A DNA stretch of 9,885 nucleotides. It comes from Prado023 sp049688595. GTDB taxonomy: Bacteria > Actinomycetota > Actinomycetes > S36-B12 > CAIYMF01. How positions within the stretch are numbered: position 1 is the first letter of the stretch; every line of letters begins with the position of its first letter. The DNA is taken from positions 1 through 9,885 of the forward strand of contig JBAVLA010000329.1 of assembly GCA_049688595.1 (NCBI GenBank), in the 5' to 3' direction. The position numbers were made by a program, and so were the translations under genes. The notes under the pieces were generated by a model. It did not search any database, was not told the DNA's origin, and worked only from the letters and a program-made list of their open reading frames with translations. Positions 1 through 5,687 of the stretch are shown here, piece after piece.

Positions 1-1
1 G

Positions 2-418
2 TCGAACCCCGGGCAGGCCGAACCCGAGCAGGCCGCTGGAGCGGCACGCGGCCCTCGGGACCTGCCCGGCGGTCGGGTCGTCACGGTCGCGACGCTGATC
101 GTGATCGCGGTGGCCGCCCTCGAGGTCCGGTCGTTGGATCGCATCGGCGCTTGGACTGGCTCGGCCCTCGTGCTCGTCTCGGTCGTCGCCTCCCTGGTGA
201 CCCGCGCTGGCGACCGCACCCTGCCAGCCATGATGCCGCCGTTGGCCTTTCTGGCGGCGATCCTCACAGCCGGCCAGGCGCTGCGGCCCGAGAACGGCGC
301 ATCCATCTGGGCCCGCGAGGCCGTGCTCATCGCAGGGACGCTGGGCAGCAACGCCGCCTGGGTGGTGACAGCGACGGTCCTCGCCGGCGCGATCGGCCTG
401 ATCCGCCGCGCCCGCTGA
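2..418 (+). CDS. DUF6542 family membrane protein, C-terminal part (5' end outside window)
   Basis: The frame is open from the first bases of the window to a TGA at 416-418, giving 138 visible residues, so the gene begins upstream; a GTG at 101 is only an internal codon. The visible part starts with a polar Pro/Ala/Gly-rich stretch (residues 1-24). It is followed by about four hydrophobic segments near residues 25-42, 48-67, 78-93 and 107-135, and a basic tail (IRRAR). This pattern, the segment GTLGSNAAWVVTATVLAGAI and the location next to ispH match the actinobacterial DUF6542 domain, whose function is not known. It most likely sits in the cytoplasmic membrane with a cytosolic basic C-terminus. 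It faces ispH convergently, with a hairpin in between. The family call rests on pattern memory and synteny rather than a catalytic motif. Confidence 0.72.
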   Translation, partial: SNPGQAEPEQAAGAARGPRDLPGGRVVTVATLIVIAVAALEVRSLDRIGAWTGSALVLVSVVASLVTRAGDRTLPAMMPPLAFLAAILTAGQALRPENGASIWAREAVLIAGTLGSNAAWVVTATVLAGAIGLIRRAR

Positions 419-447
419 ACTGCTTGAGGAGGAACGCGTGGCTCAAC

Positions 448-495
448 GAATTCGGTGGGTTGTGGTCACAAGAACGACCACAAGCCACCGAATTC
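448..495. terminator. Large near-perfect hairpin between convergent genes (bidirectional terminator or repeat element)
   Basis: Two 20-base arms, gaattcggtgggttgtggtc at 448-467 and gaccacaagccaccgaattc at 476-495, pair at 19 of 20 positions (the only mismatch is G459 against G484) around an 8-base loop. Both arms end in GAATTC. The structure lies 30 bases after the DUF6542 stop and 53 bases after the ispH stop on the other strand, a good place for a terminator serving both genes. No T-run follows on either strand, as is common for actinobacterial terminators. The arms are more AT-rich than their surroundings, so a dispersed palindromic repeat is also possible. Confidence 0.6.
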
Positions 496-548
496 CTGCA
501 GGGGCATTGACCCGGCCGGCCAGCTCGCGCAGCGGCTATGCGCAGCAG

Positions 549-1514
549 TTATGCCTGACCCGCAGCCCGCAGGTCGCGACGCAGGTCTGGGGGAAGCGCG
601 AAGACCATGCGCTCCTCGATGGCCTCGACGTTCTCCACATCCTCGTAGCCGAACTCAGCCAGTCGAACGAGCACGTCGCGGACGAGGATCTCCGGGACGG
701 AGGCCCCGCTGGTCACGCCGACGGTCTGCACGTCAGCGAACCATGCCGGGTCGATCTCTGTGGCCAGGTCGATCCGATGGCCGGCCCGGGCGCCTGCCTG
801 CAGGCCCACCTCGAGGAGGCGCACGGAGTTCGAGGAGTTGGCCGACCCCACGACGATCAGCAGGTCGCTGCGGGCTGCCACCTTCTTGACCGCGGCCTGG
901 CGGTTCTGCGTCGCGTAGCAGATGTCATCGCTGGGCGGGCTCACCAGGCTCGGAACCCGATCCCGGAGCGCCTCGACGGTCTGCATGGCCTCATCAACGG
1001 AAAGCGTGGTCTGGGAGAGCCAGACGACGTCCTCGCCCTCCGCAATGTCCAGGTCGGCGACGGCCGCCGGTCCGTCCACGATGGTGATCGACTGCGGGGC
1101 CTCCCCCATGGTGCCCTCGACCTCCTCATGGCCGGCGTGGCCGATGAGCATGATCCGGAAGCCCTCGCCGGCGAACCGTCGAGCCTCGTTGTGCACCTTC
1201 GTGACCAGCGGGCAGGTCGCATCGATCGTGCGCAGCGATCGCGCGGCGGCCGCCTCGTGCACGTACGGCGCCACCCCGTGGGCGCTGAACACCACGACAG
1301 CACCCTCGGGCACGTCGTCGGTGTCATTGACGAACACCGCGCCGCGTGCCGCGAGGGTGTCCACGACGTATCGGTTGTGGACGATCTCCTTGCGCACGTA
1401 GACCGGCGCACCGTGCAGCTCCAGGGCCTTCTCGACCGTGACAACGGCACGGTCCACCCCCGCGCAGTAGCCACGGGGGGCGGCCAACAGGACCTTGCGA
1501 CCCGACTCAGGCAT
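549..1514 (-). CDS. ispH: 4-hydroxy-3-methylbut-2-enyl diphosphate reductase (IspH/LytB)
   Basis: IspH is the last enzyme of the MEP pathway. It reduces HMBPP to IPP and DMAPP in the cytosol with a [4Fe-4S] cluster. From the chosen ATG at 1514 the protein has 321 residues, a normal length. The three cluster cysteines are visible: C17 (APRGYCAGVDRA), C101 (DATCPLVTKVH) and C199 (DDICYATQNRQ). Substrate-site motifs are also present: H46 (EIVHNRYVV), H79 (FSAHGV), H129 and E131 (GHEEVEGTMGE), SQTTLS and the SSNS serines. An upstream GTG at 1565 would add 17 residues (MRLRQGADIAAGIYHGG) that do not look like the family. The ATG at 1514 has a TACCAT box exactly 6 bases upstream, as in leaderless transcripts, whereas the adjoining GGAGG is only one base away and too close to act as a Shine-Dalgarno. 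It diverges from xseA. Confidence 0.97.
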   Translation of the reverse strand: MPESGRKVLLAAPRGYCAGVDRAVVTVEKALELHGAPVYVRKEIVHNRYVVDTLAARGAVFVNDTDDVPEGAVVVFSAHGVAPYVHEAAAARSLRTIDATCPLVTKVHNEARRFAGEGFRIMLIGHAGHEEVEGTMGEAPQSITIVDGPAAVADLDIAEGEDVVWLSQTTLSVDEAMQTVEALRDRVPSLVSPPSDDICYATQNRQAAVKKVAARSDLLIVVGSANSSNSVRLLEVGLQAGARAGHRIDLATEIDPAWFADVQTVGVTSGASVPEILVRDVLVRLAEFGYEDVENVEAIEERMVFALPPDLRRDLRAAGQA

Positions 1515-1520
1515 GCCTCC

Positions 1521-1526
1521 ATGGTA
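1521..1526 (-). promoter_or_regulatory. Candidate -10 box of a leaderless ispH promoter
   Basis: On the minus strand TACCAT ends 6 bases before the ATG at 1514. This fits the TANNNT-N6/7-start pattern known for leaderless actinobacterial mRNAs. I see no convincing -35 element. Confidence 0.5.
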
Positions 1527-1556
1527 GATGCCAGCGGCGATGTCGGCCCCCTGTCG

Positions 1557-1562
1557 TAGCCT
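1557..1562 (+). promoter_or_regulatory. Candidate -10 box of a leaderless xseA promoter
   Basis: TAGCCT ends 6 bases before the xseA ATG at 1569, and no Shine-Dalgarno precedes that ATG. It stands back to back with the ispH box, with only 30 bases between the two hexamers. No clear -35 is visible. Confidence 0.55.
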
Positions 1563-1568
1563 CACCGC

Positions 1569-2813
1569 ATGAACGCCAGCCCCCCGCTCCCCGCTGCGGA
1601 CGGTCGCTCGCCCGCGCGCGCCTGGCCCGTCCGGGAGGTCTCGATCCGGCTGCGCGACTACGTCGCGCGCCTGAACCGCGTGTGGATCGAGGGGCAGGTA
1701 GTCGAAGTGTCACGACGCAGCGGCTCGCAGGTCTACCTCACGGTTCGCGACGTCGAGGTGGACGCGTCTGTATCCGTCGTCCTCGCCAGCGTGCTAGACC
1801 GCGCCATCTCCCCGCAGCTCGCGGCAGGCCAGCGCGTGCTGCTTCACGTGCAGTGCGAGTACTGGGTCCGCAACGGTCGGCTGATGCTGCGGGCCGGGGA
1901 AGTACGCCCGGTCGGGATCGGTGAGCTGCTGGCCACGCTCGAGCGGCGCAAGCAGCAGCTCGCGGCGGAAGGGCTGTTCGCGTCCGCACTGAAACGGCCG
2001 CTGCCACTGCTGCCCCGGCGCATCGGGCTGATCACTGGGGCGAACGCCGAGGCCCTGCATGATGTGGTCACGAACGCCCGCCTTCGCTGGCCCGGGGCCC
2101 GGTTCGAAGTGCGGGAGGGCCCGGTACAGGGTGGCAACGCGGTCGCGAACCTGATCCGGTGCCTGCGCGAGCTGGACGCGGCCCCCGAGGTGGACGTGAT
2201 CGTCTTCGCCCGCGGCGGTGGAAGCTTGGAGGATCTCCTTCCATTCAGCGACGAGTCCCTGATCCGCGCCGTGGCTGCGGCTCGGACCCCGGTCGTCAGC
2301 GCGATCGGCCACGAGCAGGACAGCCCCCTGCTCGACCTCGTGGCCGATGTGCGCGCCTCCACGCCCACCGACGCCGGCAGGAGGATCGTCCCCGATTGGT
2401 CGGAGGAGTCCCGAAGGCTCGCCGACCGGCGCAGGCGGATCGACTGGCAGGTGGCGACGCGCGTGGAGCAGGCCCAGACCTGGCTGGACCAGACCCGCAG
2501 CCGGCCAGCGCTGGCCGATCCGGCCGGCCTGCTGCCCAGGCTCACGGCCGAGGTGCAGCAGGCCCGCGTGCGTGCGTTCAACGTCCTGGATCGCCGCCTG
2601 TCCGCGCACGATCGCGAGCTCGCGCATCTGCGCGCCCGGGCGCGGGCCCTGTCCCCGCTGGCGACACTGGATCGTGGATACGCGGTGGTCGTCGCCGGTG
2701 ACGGCACCGTCGTTCACTCAGCCGACCAGCTCCACATCGGTGACGAGGTCCGCGTCCGGGTTGCGACCGGCCAGTTCGGAGCTGAGGTGATCGACGTAGC
2801 ATCGGTTCCATGA
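1569..2813 (+). CDS. xseA: Exodeoxyribonuclease VII large subunit (XseA)
   Basis: XseA is the catalytic subunit of exonuclease VII, which degrades single-stranded DNA from both ends in complex with several XseB subunits. The 414-residue protein has the expected order. An N-terminal OB-fold DNA-binding domain occupies about residues 20-115 (VSIRLRDYVARLNRVWIEGQ to LMLRAGEVRPVG). The catalytic domain follows from about 120, with LPRRIGLITG (148-157), the phosphate-binding FARGGGSLEDL (213-223) and VSAIGHEQDSPLLDLVADVR (243-262), then ASTPTDA. A helical, Arg-rich coiled region follows (about 275-365), and the end has the typical DRGYAVV and G-DEVRVRV motifs. The ATG at 1569 lacks a Shine-Dalgarno but has TAGCCT 6 bases upstream. 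The TGA overlaps the ATG of xseB (ATGA), so the two are probably translated from one message. Confidence 0.97.
   Translation: MNASPPLPAADGRSPARAWPVREVSIRLRDYVARLNRVWIEGQVVEVSRRSGSQVYLTVRDVEVDASVSVVLASVLDRAISPQLAAGQRVLLHVQCEYWVRNGRLMLRAGEVRPVGIGELLATLERRKQQLAAEGLFASALKRPLPLLPRRIGLITGANAEALHDVVTNARLRWPGARFEVREGPVQGGNAVANLIRCLRELDAAPEVDVIVFARGGGSLEDLLPFSDESLIRAVAAARTPVVSAIGHEQDSPLLDLVADVRASTPTDAGRRIVPDWSEESRRLADRRRRIDWQVATRVEQAQTWLDQTRSRPALADPAGLLPRLTAEVQQARVRAFNVLDRRLSAHDRELAHLRARARALSPLATLDRGYAVVVAGDGTVVHSADQLHIGDEVRVRVATGQFGAEVIDVASVP
2797..2802 (+). promoter_or_regulatory. Candidate internal -10 box ahead of xseB (leaderless type)
   Basis: TAGCAT ends 7 bases before the xseB ATG at 2810 and lies inside the last codons of xseA. 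There is no Shine-Dalgarno close to that ATG, so xseB may be made both by coupling to xseA and from its own leaderless transcript. Because the hexamer lies in coding sequence, chance is a real alternative. Confidence 0.35.
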
Positions 2814-3076
2814 CCGCCCCGAGCCAACTCCTGCCCGGCGGCAATCCGGAGGACATCGCCGGGTTGAGCTACGAGCAGGCCCGCGCAGCCCTGGACCAAG
2901 TCGTGGCCGAGTTGGAGTCCAGCACCGTGAACCTCGAGATGTCTCTGTCGCTCTGGGAGCGGGGCAACGCGCTGGCTGACATCTGCCAGGCGCATCTCGA
3001 CGGCGCGCGGGAGCGCATCGAGCAGAAGCGTCCCGGACTGATGCCCGCACGTCCGGACGCCGAGCACCCACTCTGA
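2810..3076 (+). CDS. xseB: Exodeoxyribonuclease VII small subunit (XseB)
   Basis: This is the small, non-catalytic partner of XseA; several copies form a helical coat on one large subunit. The 88-residue product carries the family core LSYEQARAALDQVVAELES (about residues 21-39) followed by LEMSLSLWERGNALADICQ (about 43-61), which form the two-helix XseB fold. The tail (RPGLMPARPDAEHPL) is variable in the family. The start is fixed by the ATGA overlap with xseA and by the position of the core motif. A TAGCAT box 7 bases upstream could give a separate leaderless message. A 23-bp tandem repeat array begins 33 bases after the stop. Confidence 0.95.
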   Translation: MTAPSQLLPGGNPEDIAGLSYEQARAALDQVVAELESSTVNLEMSLSLWERGNALADICQAHLDGARERIEQKRPGLMPARPDAEHPL

Positions 3077-3108
3077 AGCGCAGCCCCAACCTCGCGCTCG
3101 TCCCCGCA

Positions 3109-3195
3109 CGCTGGTGCTCCTGCCCGACTGGCGCTGGCGCCCCTGCTCGACTCACGCTGGCGCCCCTGCTCGCCGTGCGCTGACGCTTGTACTCA
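3109..3195. repeat. 23-bp tandem repeat array, about 3.8 copies, in the convergent gap
   Basis: Copies start at 3109, 3132, 3155 and 3178, exactly 23 bases apart. Copies 2 and 3 share the 18-mer cgctggcgcccctgctcg exactly (3132-3149 and 3155-3172). Copy 1 is cgctggtgctcctgcccg and copy 4 is the degenerate cgctgacgcttgtactca. The last copy ends on the stop codon of the DUF4245 gene (minus strand, 3195-3193). The unit is not a multiple of three and no open gene uses it. A small GGCG-CTGG-CGCC hairpin (3130-3141) sits inside. Otherwise the xseB/DUF4245 gap shows no clear terminator. Confidence 0.8.
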
Positions 3196-3768
3196 GCCAG
3201 ATGTGGGCTTCAGGGCTGCGGCCAGCTGCTCCAACTCGGACCAGGTCGCCGATCCAGTCACCAGGGTGCTCGTGCCCCCCTGCTCATCCACCAGCGAGCG
3301 CCGATCGTCGGGTGATGGGTCGCCCACCATGCGCACCCACTCCCGCCCACCAATCGTGACCCCACCCTGCACGACGCCCTGGCGCGTCTCGGCCCGCACC
3401 CAGTCGGACTGGGCCTGCACCGCCTGCGCCGGGAACTCACCGCGCTGGAGCAGGCCGGCGTACTCACCGCTTGGCGTCAGGAACCCGCATCGCCAGATGA
3501 CCGTGCCGTCCGGCTGGGTCTCGACTCGTGCGCTCGTCGCCACCCAGTCGAACGACGCCGATGGGGCCAGGACGTCCATCGCGGCCGCCGCCGCAGCGCT
3601 CTGGGCGACCGGCTGCCATTCGACCGGCTTGACGGGATCGGGGGTTCGCGGGTGAGCGAAGCCCAGGACTAGCAACAGGACAGCTGCAACCAGGCCGAGC
3701 GAACGGACCATGTCCCAGCCCGCCTGCCGTGCCCGCGCCGGCACGCGCCCAACGATCTGGTCGCCCAT
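3193..3768 (-). CDS. DUF4245 family membrane-anchored protein
   Basis: With the ATG at 3768 the product has 191 residues: a short basic N-terminus (RVPARARQAGWDMVR), one transmembrane segment or uncleaved signal at about 22-38 (RSLGLVAAVLLLVLGFAHP), then an extracytoplasmic domain of about 150 residues. The domain has the DUF4245 layout: an early PVEWQPVAQSA segment, VIWRCGFLTPSGEYAGLLQ, SDWVRAETRQGV, and the ending LVTGSATWSELEQLAAAL. Its function is unknown. It is widely found near xseB, glpX and fumarase in actinobacteria, which agrees with this location. The reading frame stays open to 3876, but the added residues are Gly/Trp/Arg-rich and unlike the family. The ATG at 3768 puts the membrane segment at a normal distance and has CACCAT 7 bases upstream with no Shine-Dalgarno. 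It diverges from the fumarase gene. Confidence 0.82.
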   Translation of the reverse strand: MGDQIVGRVPARARQAGWDMVRSLGLVAAVLLLVLGFAHPRTPDPVKPVEWQPVAQSAAAAAAMDVLAPSASFDWVATSARVETQPDGTVIWRCGFLTPSGEYAGLLQRGEFPAQAVQAQSDWVRAETRQGVVQGGVTIGGREWVRMVGDPSPDDRRSLVDEQGGTSTLVTGSATWSELEQLAAALKPTSG

Positions 3769-3775
3769 GGGCAAG

Positions 3776-3781
3776 ATGGTG
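3776..3781 (-). promoter_or_regulatory. Weak candidate -10 box upstream of the DUF4245 gene
   Basis: CACCAT on the minus strand ends 7 bases before the ATG at 3768. It keeps the A at position 2 and the T at position 6 of TANNNT but lacks the first T. It is listed because the gene has no Shine-Dalgarno and its neighbours show the same arrangement. Confidence 0.25.
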
Positions 3782-3793
3782 GACCATCCCGGG

Positions 3794-3932
3794 CCTCCGC
3801 GCACATCCGCCCCCCAGCCACGCCAGCCTCCGCCCACCTTCCCCAGCGCCCGCAAGCCGAACCCTGCGTTCGCCAACCCCAGCGCCCGCCTGCTGGCCTC
3901 CGCGTCTCATCACAGCGCACGCCAGCCTCCGC
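3794..3932. repeat. Short C-rich direct repeats in the DUF4245/fumarase promoter region
   Basis: The 202-base divergent gap is strikingly C-rich on the + strand and contains cacgccagcctccgc twice (3819-3833 and 3918-3932), ccccagcgcccgc twice (3841-3853 and 3877-3889), and the shorter cctccgc four times (3794, 3827, 3897 and 3926). The repeats are in direct orientation. They could be regulator half-sites or just low-complexity DNA. Nothing coding is visible here. Confidence 0.55.
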
Positions 3933-3958
3933 GCCCGCCGAGCCCCTACCCACGGCAC

Positions 3959-3964
3959 TAGGCT
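3959..3964 (+). promoter_or_regulatory. Candidate -10 box of a leaderless fumarase promoter
   Basis: TAGGCT ends 6 bases before the fumarase ATG at 3971. The intervening cctccc is the opposite of a Shine-Dalgarno, so initiation on a leaderless mRNA is the simplest reading. Confidence 0.55.
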
Positions 3965-3970
3965 CCTCCC

Positions 3971-5638
3971 ATGGCCGACTTCGCCTACACCGACCTGCTC
4001 CCGACCGGCGCCGATGACGCCCCCTACCGGCTCCTGACGGCCGACGGGGTCGCAACCGTGGACGCAGCAGGCCGGACGTTCCTCCAGGTCTCCCCCGAGG
4101 CCCTGCGCCTGCTCGCCTACCAGGCCATCCACGACATCCAGCACCTGCTGCGCCCCGCGCACCTGGCCCAGTTGCGCCGCATCCTCGACGACCCCGAATC
4201 CAGCCCGAACGACCGGTTCGTCGCCCTCGATCTGTTGAAGAACGCGAACATCGCAGCCGGCGGGGTACTGCCCATGTGCCAGGACACCGGGACCGCGATC
4301 GTCATGGGCAAGCGCGGACAGCGCGTGCTCACCGACGGGCCCGACGAGGCCGCCCTCTCCCGAGGCATCTTCGACGCCTACCAGACCCTCAACCTGCGTT
4401 ACTCCCAACTCGCCCCGCTGACCATGTGGGAGGAGCGCAACACCGGCACGAACCTGCCCGCCCAGATCGAGATCTACGCCGACACCGAGCCGGGCCACGA
4501 GTTAGCCTACAAGTTCCTGTTCATGGCCAAGGGGGGCGGAAGCGCGAACAAGTCGTTCCTCTTCCAGGAGACCAAGGCACTGCTTAACCCGGCCTCGATG
4601 ACCCGCTTCCTCGACGAGAAGCTGCGCAGCCTGGGCACCGCCGCCTGCCCCCCCTACCACTTGGCCGTCGTCGTCGGCGGCACGAGCGCCGAGTACGCCC
4701 TGAAGGTCGCCAAGTACGCGTCAGCGAAGTACTTGGACGCCCTTCCGACAGCCGGCAGCTTGGGCGCCCACGCCTTCCGTGACCTCGCGCTGGAGGCCGA
4801 GATCCTCCAACTGACCCAGCAGTTCGGCATCGGAGCGCAGTTCGGCGGCAAGTACTTCTGCCACGACGTCCGCGTCGTCCGACTGCCCCGCCACGGCGCG
4901 AGCTGCCCGGTGGCGATCGCAGTCTCCTGCTCAGCCGACCGGCAGGTCCTGGCCAAGATCACCCCCGAGGGGATCTTCCTGGAGCAGCTCGAGCAGGATC
5001 CAGCCAAGTACCTGCCCGATGTAGCCGACGAGCACCTGGACGACACGGTCGTCCGCATCGACCTCAACCAGCCGATGGATGCCATCCGCGCGCAGCTGAC
5101 GAAGGTGCCTGTGAAGACGCGGGTCTCGCTCACCGGCCCGCTCGTGGTCGCCCGCGACATCGCGCACGCCAAGGTTAAGGAGGCCCTCGATCGCGGGGAG
5201 CCGATGCCGGCGTACCTGCGCGACCACGCGGTCTACTACGCCGGACCGGCCAAGACCCCTGCCGGCTATGCCTCCGGGTCTTTCGGCCCGACCACTGCCG
5301 GCCGGATGGATGCCTACGTCGACCAGTTCCAGAAGGCGGGCGGCTCGCTGGTGATGCTGGCCAAGGGGAACCGGTCAACGGCGGTGACGCGGGCGTGCCA
5401 TGAGAACGGCGGGTTCTACTTGGGCTCGATCGGCGGCCCAGCTGCGCGGCTGGCGAAGGACAACATCAGGTCAGTCGAGGTGCTGGACTTCCCCGAACTG
5501 GGCATGGAGGCCGTCTGGCGGATCGAGGTGGAGGACTTCCCCGCGTTCGTCGTCGTCGATGACAAGGGAAACGACTTCTTCGCCGAGACCTCGAAGCCGA
5601 CGATCACCACGATCCCGGTCGGCCCCCCGCAGGGCTGA
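3971..5638 (+). CDS. Fumarate hydratase, class I (iron-sulfur type)
   Basis: This enzyme interconverts fumarate and L-malate in the TCA cycle and needs an oxygen-sensitive [4Fe-4S] cluster. The 555-residue chain fuses both class I modules. The alpha module (about 20-350) has VLPMCQDTGTAI with C103, GTNLPAQIEIY, the FMAKGGGSANKSF loop, C226 (TAACPPYHLAVVVGGTSAE) and C320 (AVSCSADRQ). The spacing C226-C320 (94) equals that of E. coli FumA (C224-C318), so C320 rather than C312 is the probable third ligand. The beta swivel module (about 375-540) has SLTGPLVVARDIAHAK, YYAGPAKTP, GPTTAGRMD, MLAKGNRS and LGSIGGPAA. Many actinobacteria also or instead carry the iron-free FumC type; none is in this window. 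It stands alone on the + strand, diverging from the DUF4245 gene and converging with the phosphatase-like gene. I leave the symbol blank because fumA, fumB and fum are used inconsistently for this type. Confidence 0.97.
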   Translation: MADFAYTDLLPTGADDAPYRLLTADGVATVDAAGRTFLQVSPEALRLLAYQAIHDIQHLLRPAHLAQLRRILDDPESSPNDRFVALDLLKNANIAAGGVLPMCQDTGTAIVMGKRGQRVLTDGPDEAALSRGIFDAYQTLNLRYSQLAPLTMWEERNTGTNLPAQIEIYADTEPGHELAYKFLFMAKGGGSANKSFLFQETKALLNPASMTRFLDEKLRSLGTAACPPYHLAVVVGGTSAEYALKVAKYASAKYLDALPTAGSLGAHAFRDLALEAEILQLTQQFGIGAQFGGKYFCHDVRVVRLPRHGASCPVAIAVSCSADRQVLAKITPEGIFLEQLEQDPAKYLPDVADEHLDDTVVRIDLNQPMDAIRAQLTKVPVKTRVSLTGPLVVARDIAHAKVKEALDRGEPMPAYLRDHAVYYAGPAKTPAGYASGSFGPTTAGRMDAYVDQFQKAGGSLVMLAKGNRSTAVTRACHENGGFYLGSIGGPAARLAKDNIRSVEVLDFPELGMEAVWRIEVEDFPAFVVVDDKGNDFFAETSKPTITTIPVGPPQG

Positions 5639-5659
5639 GGAAGCGCGCCTGGCGACTGA

Positions 5660-5687
5660 GAGCGGCCCGGGGTCACCCCTTCGGCTC
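5660..5687. terminator. Weak convergent hairpin after the fumarase gene
   Basis: In the 47-base gap between the fumarase stop and the stop of the facing phosphatase-like gene, GGGG (5669-5672) and CCCC (5676-5679) can pair over a tca loop. The flanking GAGC (5660-5663) and GCTC (5684-5687), or alternatively GCC/GGC, could extend the stem across an internal loop. There is no T-run. It is a plausible but poor terminator. Confidence 0.3.

Noticed and set aside
438..1559. Long + strand frame (373 codons) with an excellent Shine-Dalgarno (gaggagg) 5-6 bases before a GTG
   Set aside because: It runs antisense through all of ispH, its first codons are the hairpin, and its composition is Arg/His/Asp-rich shadow coding. 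The GAGGAGG is probably chance, or a leftover of a lost downstream gene start.
1515..1565. N-terminal extension of ispH to a GTG at 1565
   Set aside because: The extra 17 residues are unlike IspH N-termini, and the TACCAT box points to the ATG at 1514.
3109..3195. CRISPR array
   Set aside because: The repeats are directly adjacent with no unique spacers, only four copies are present, they degenerate, and no cas genes are nearby.
3769..3876. N-terminal extension of the DUF4245 gene to 3876
   Set aside because: It would add 36 Gly/Trp/Arg-rich residues from the repeat-containing promoter region. The ATG at 3768 gives a normal membrane-anchor topology.
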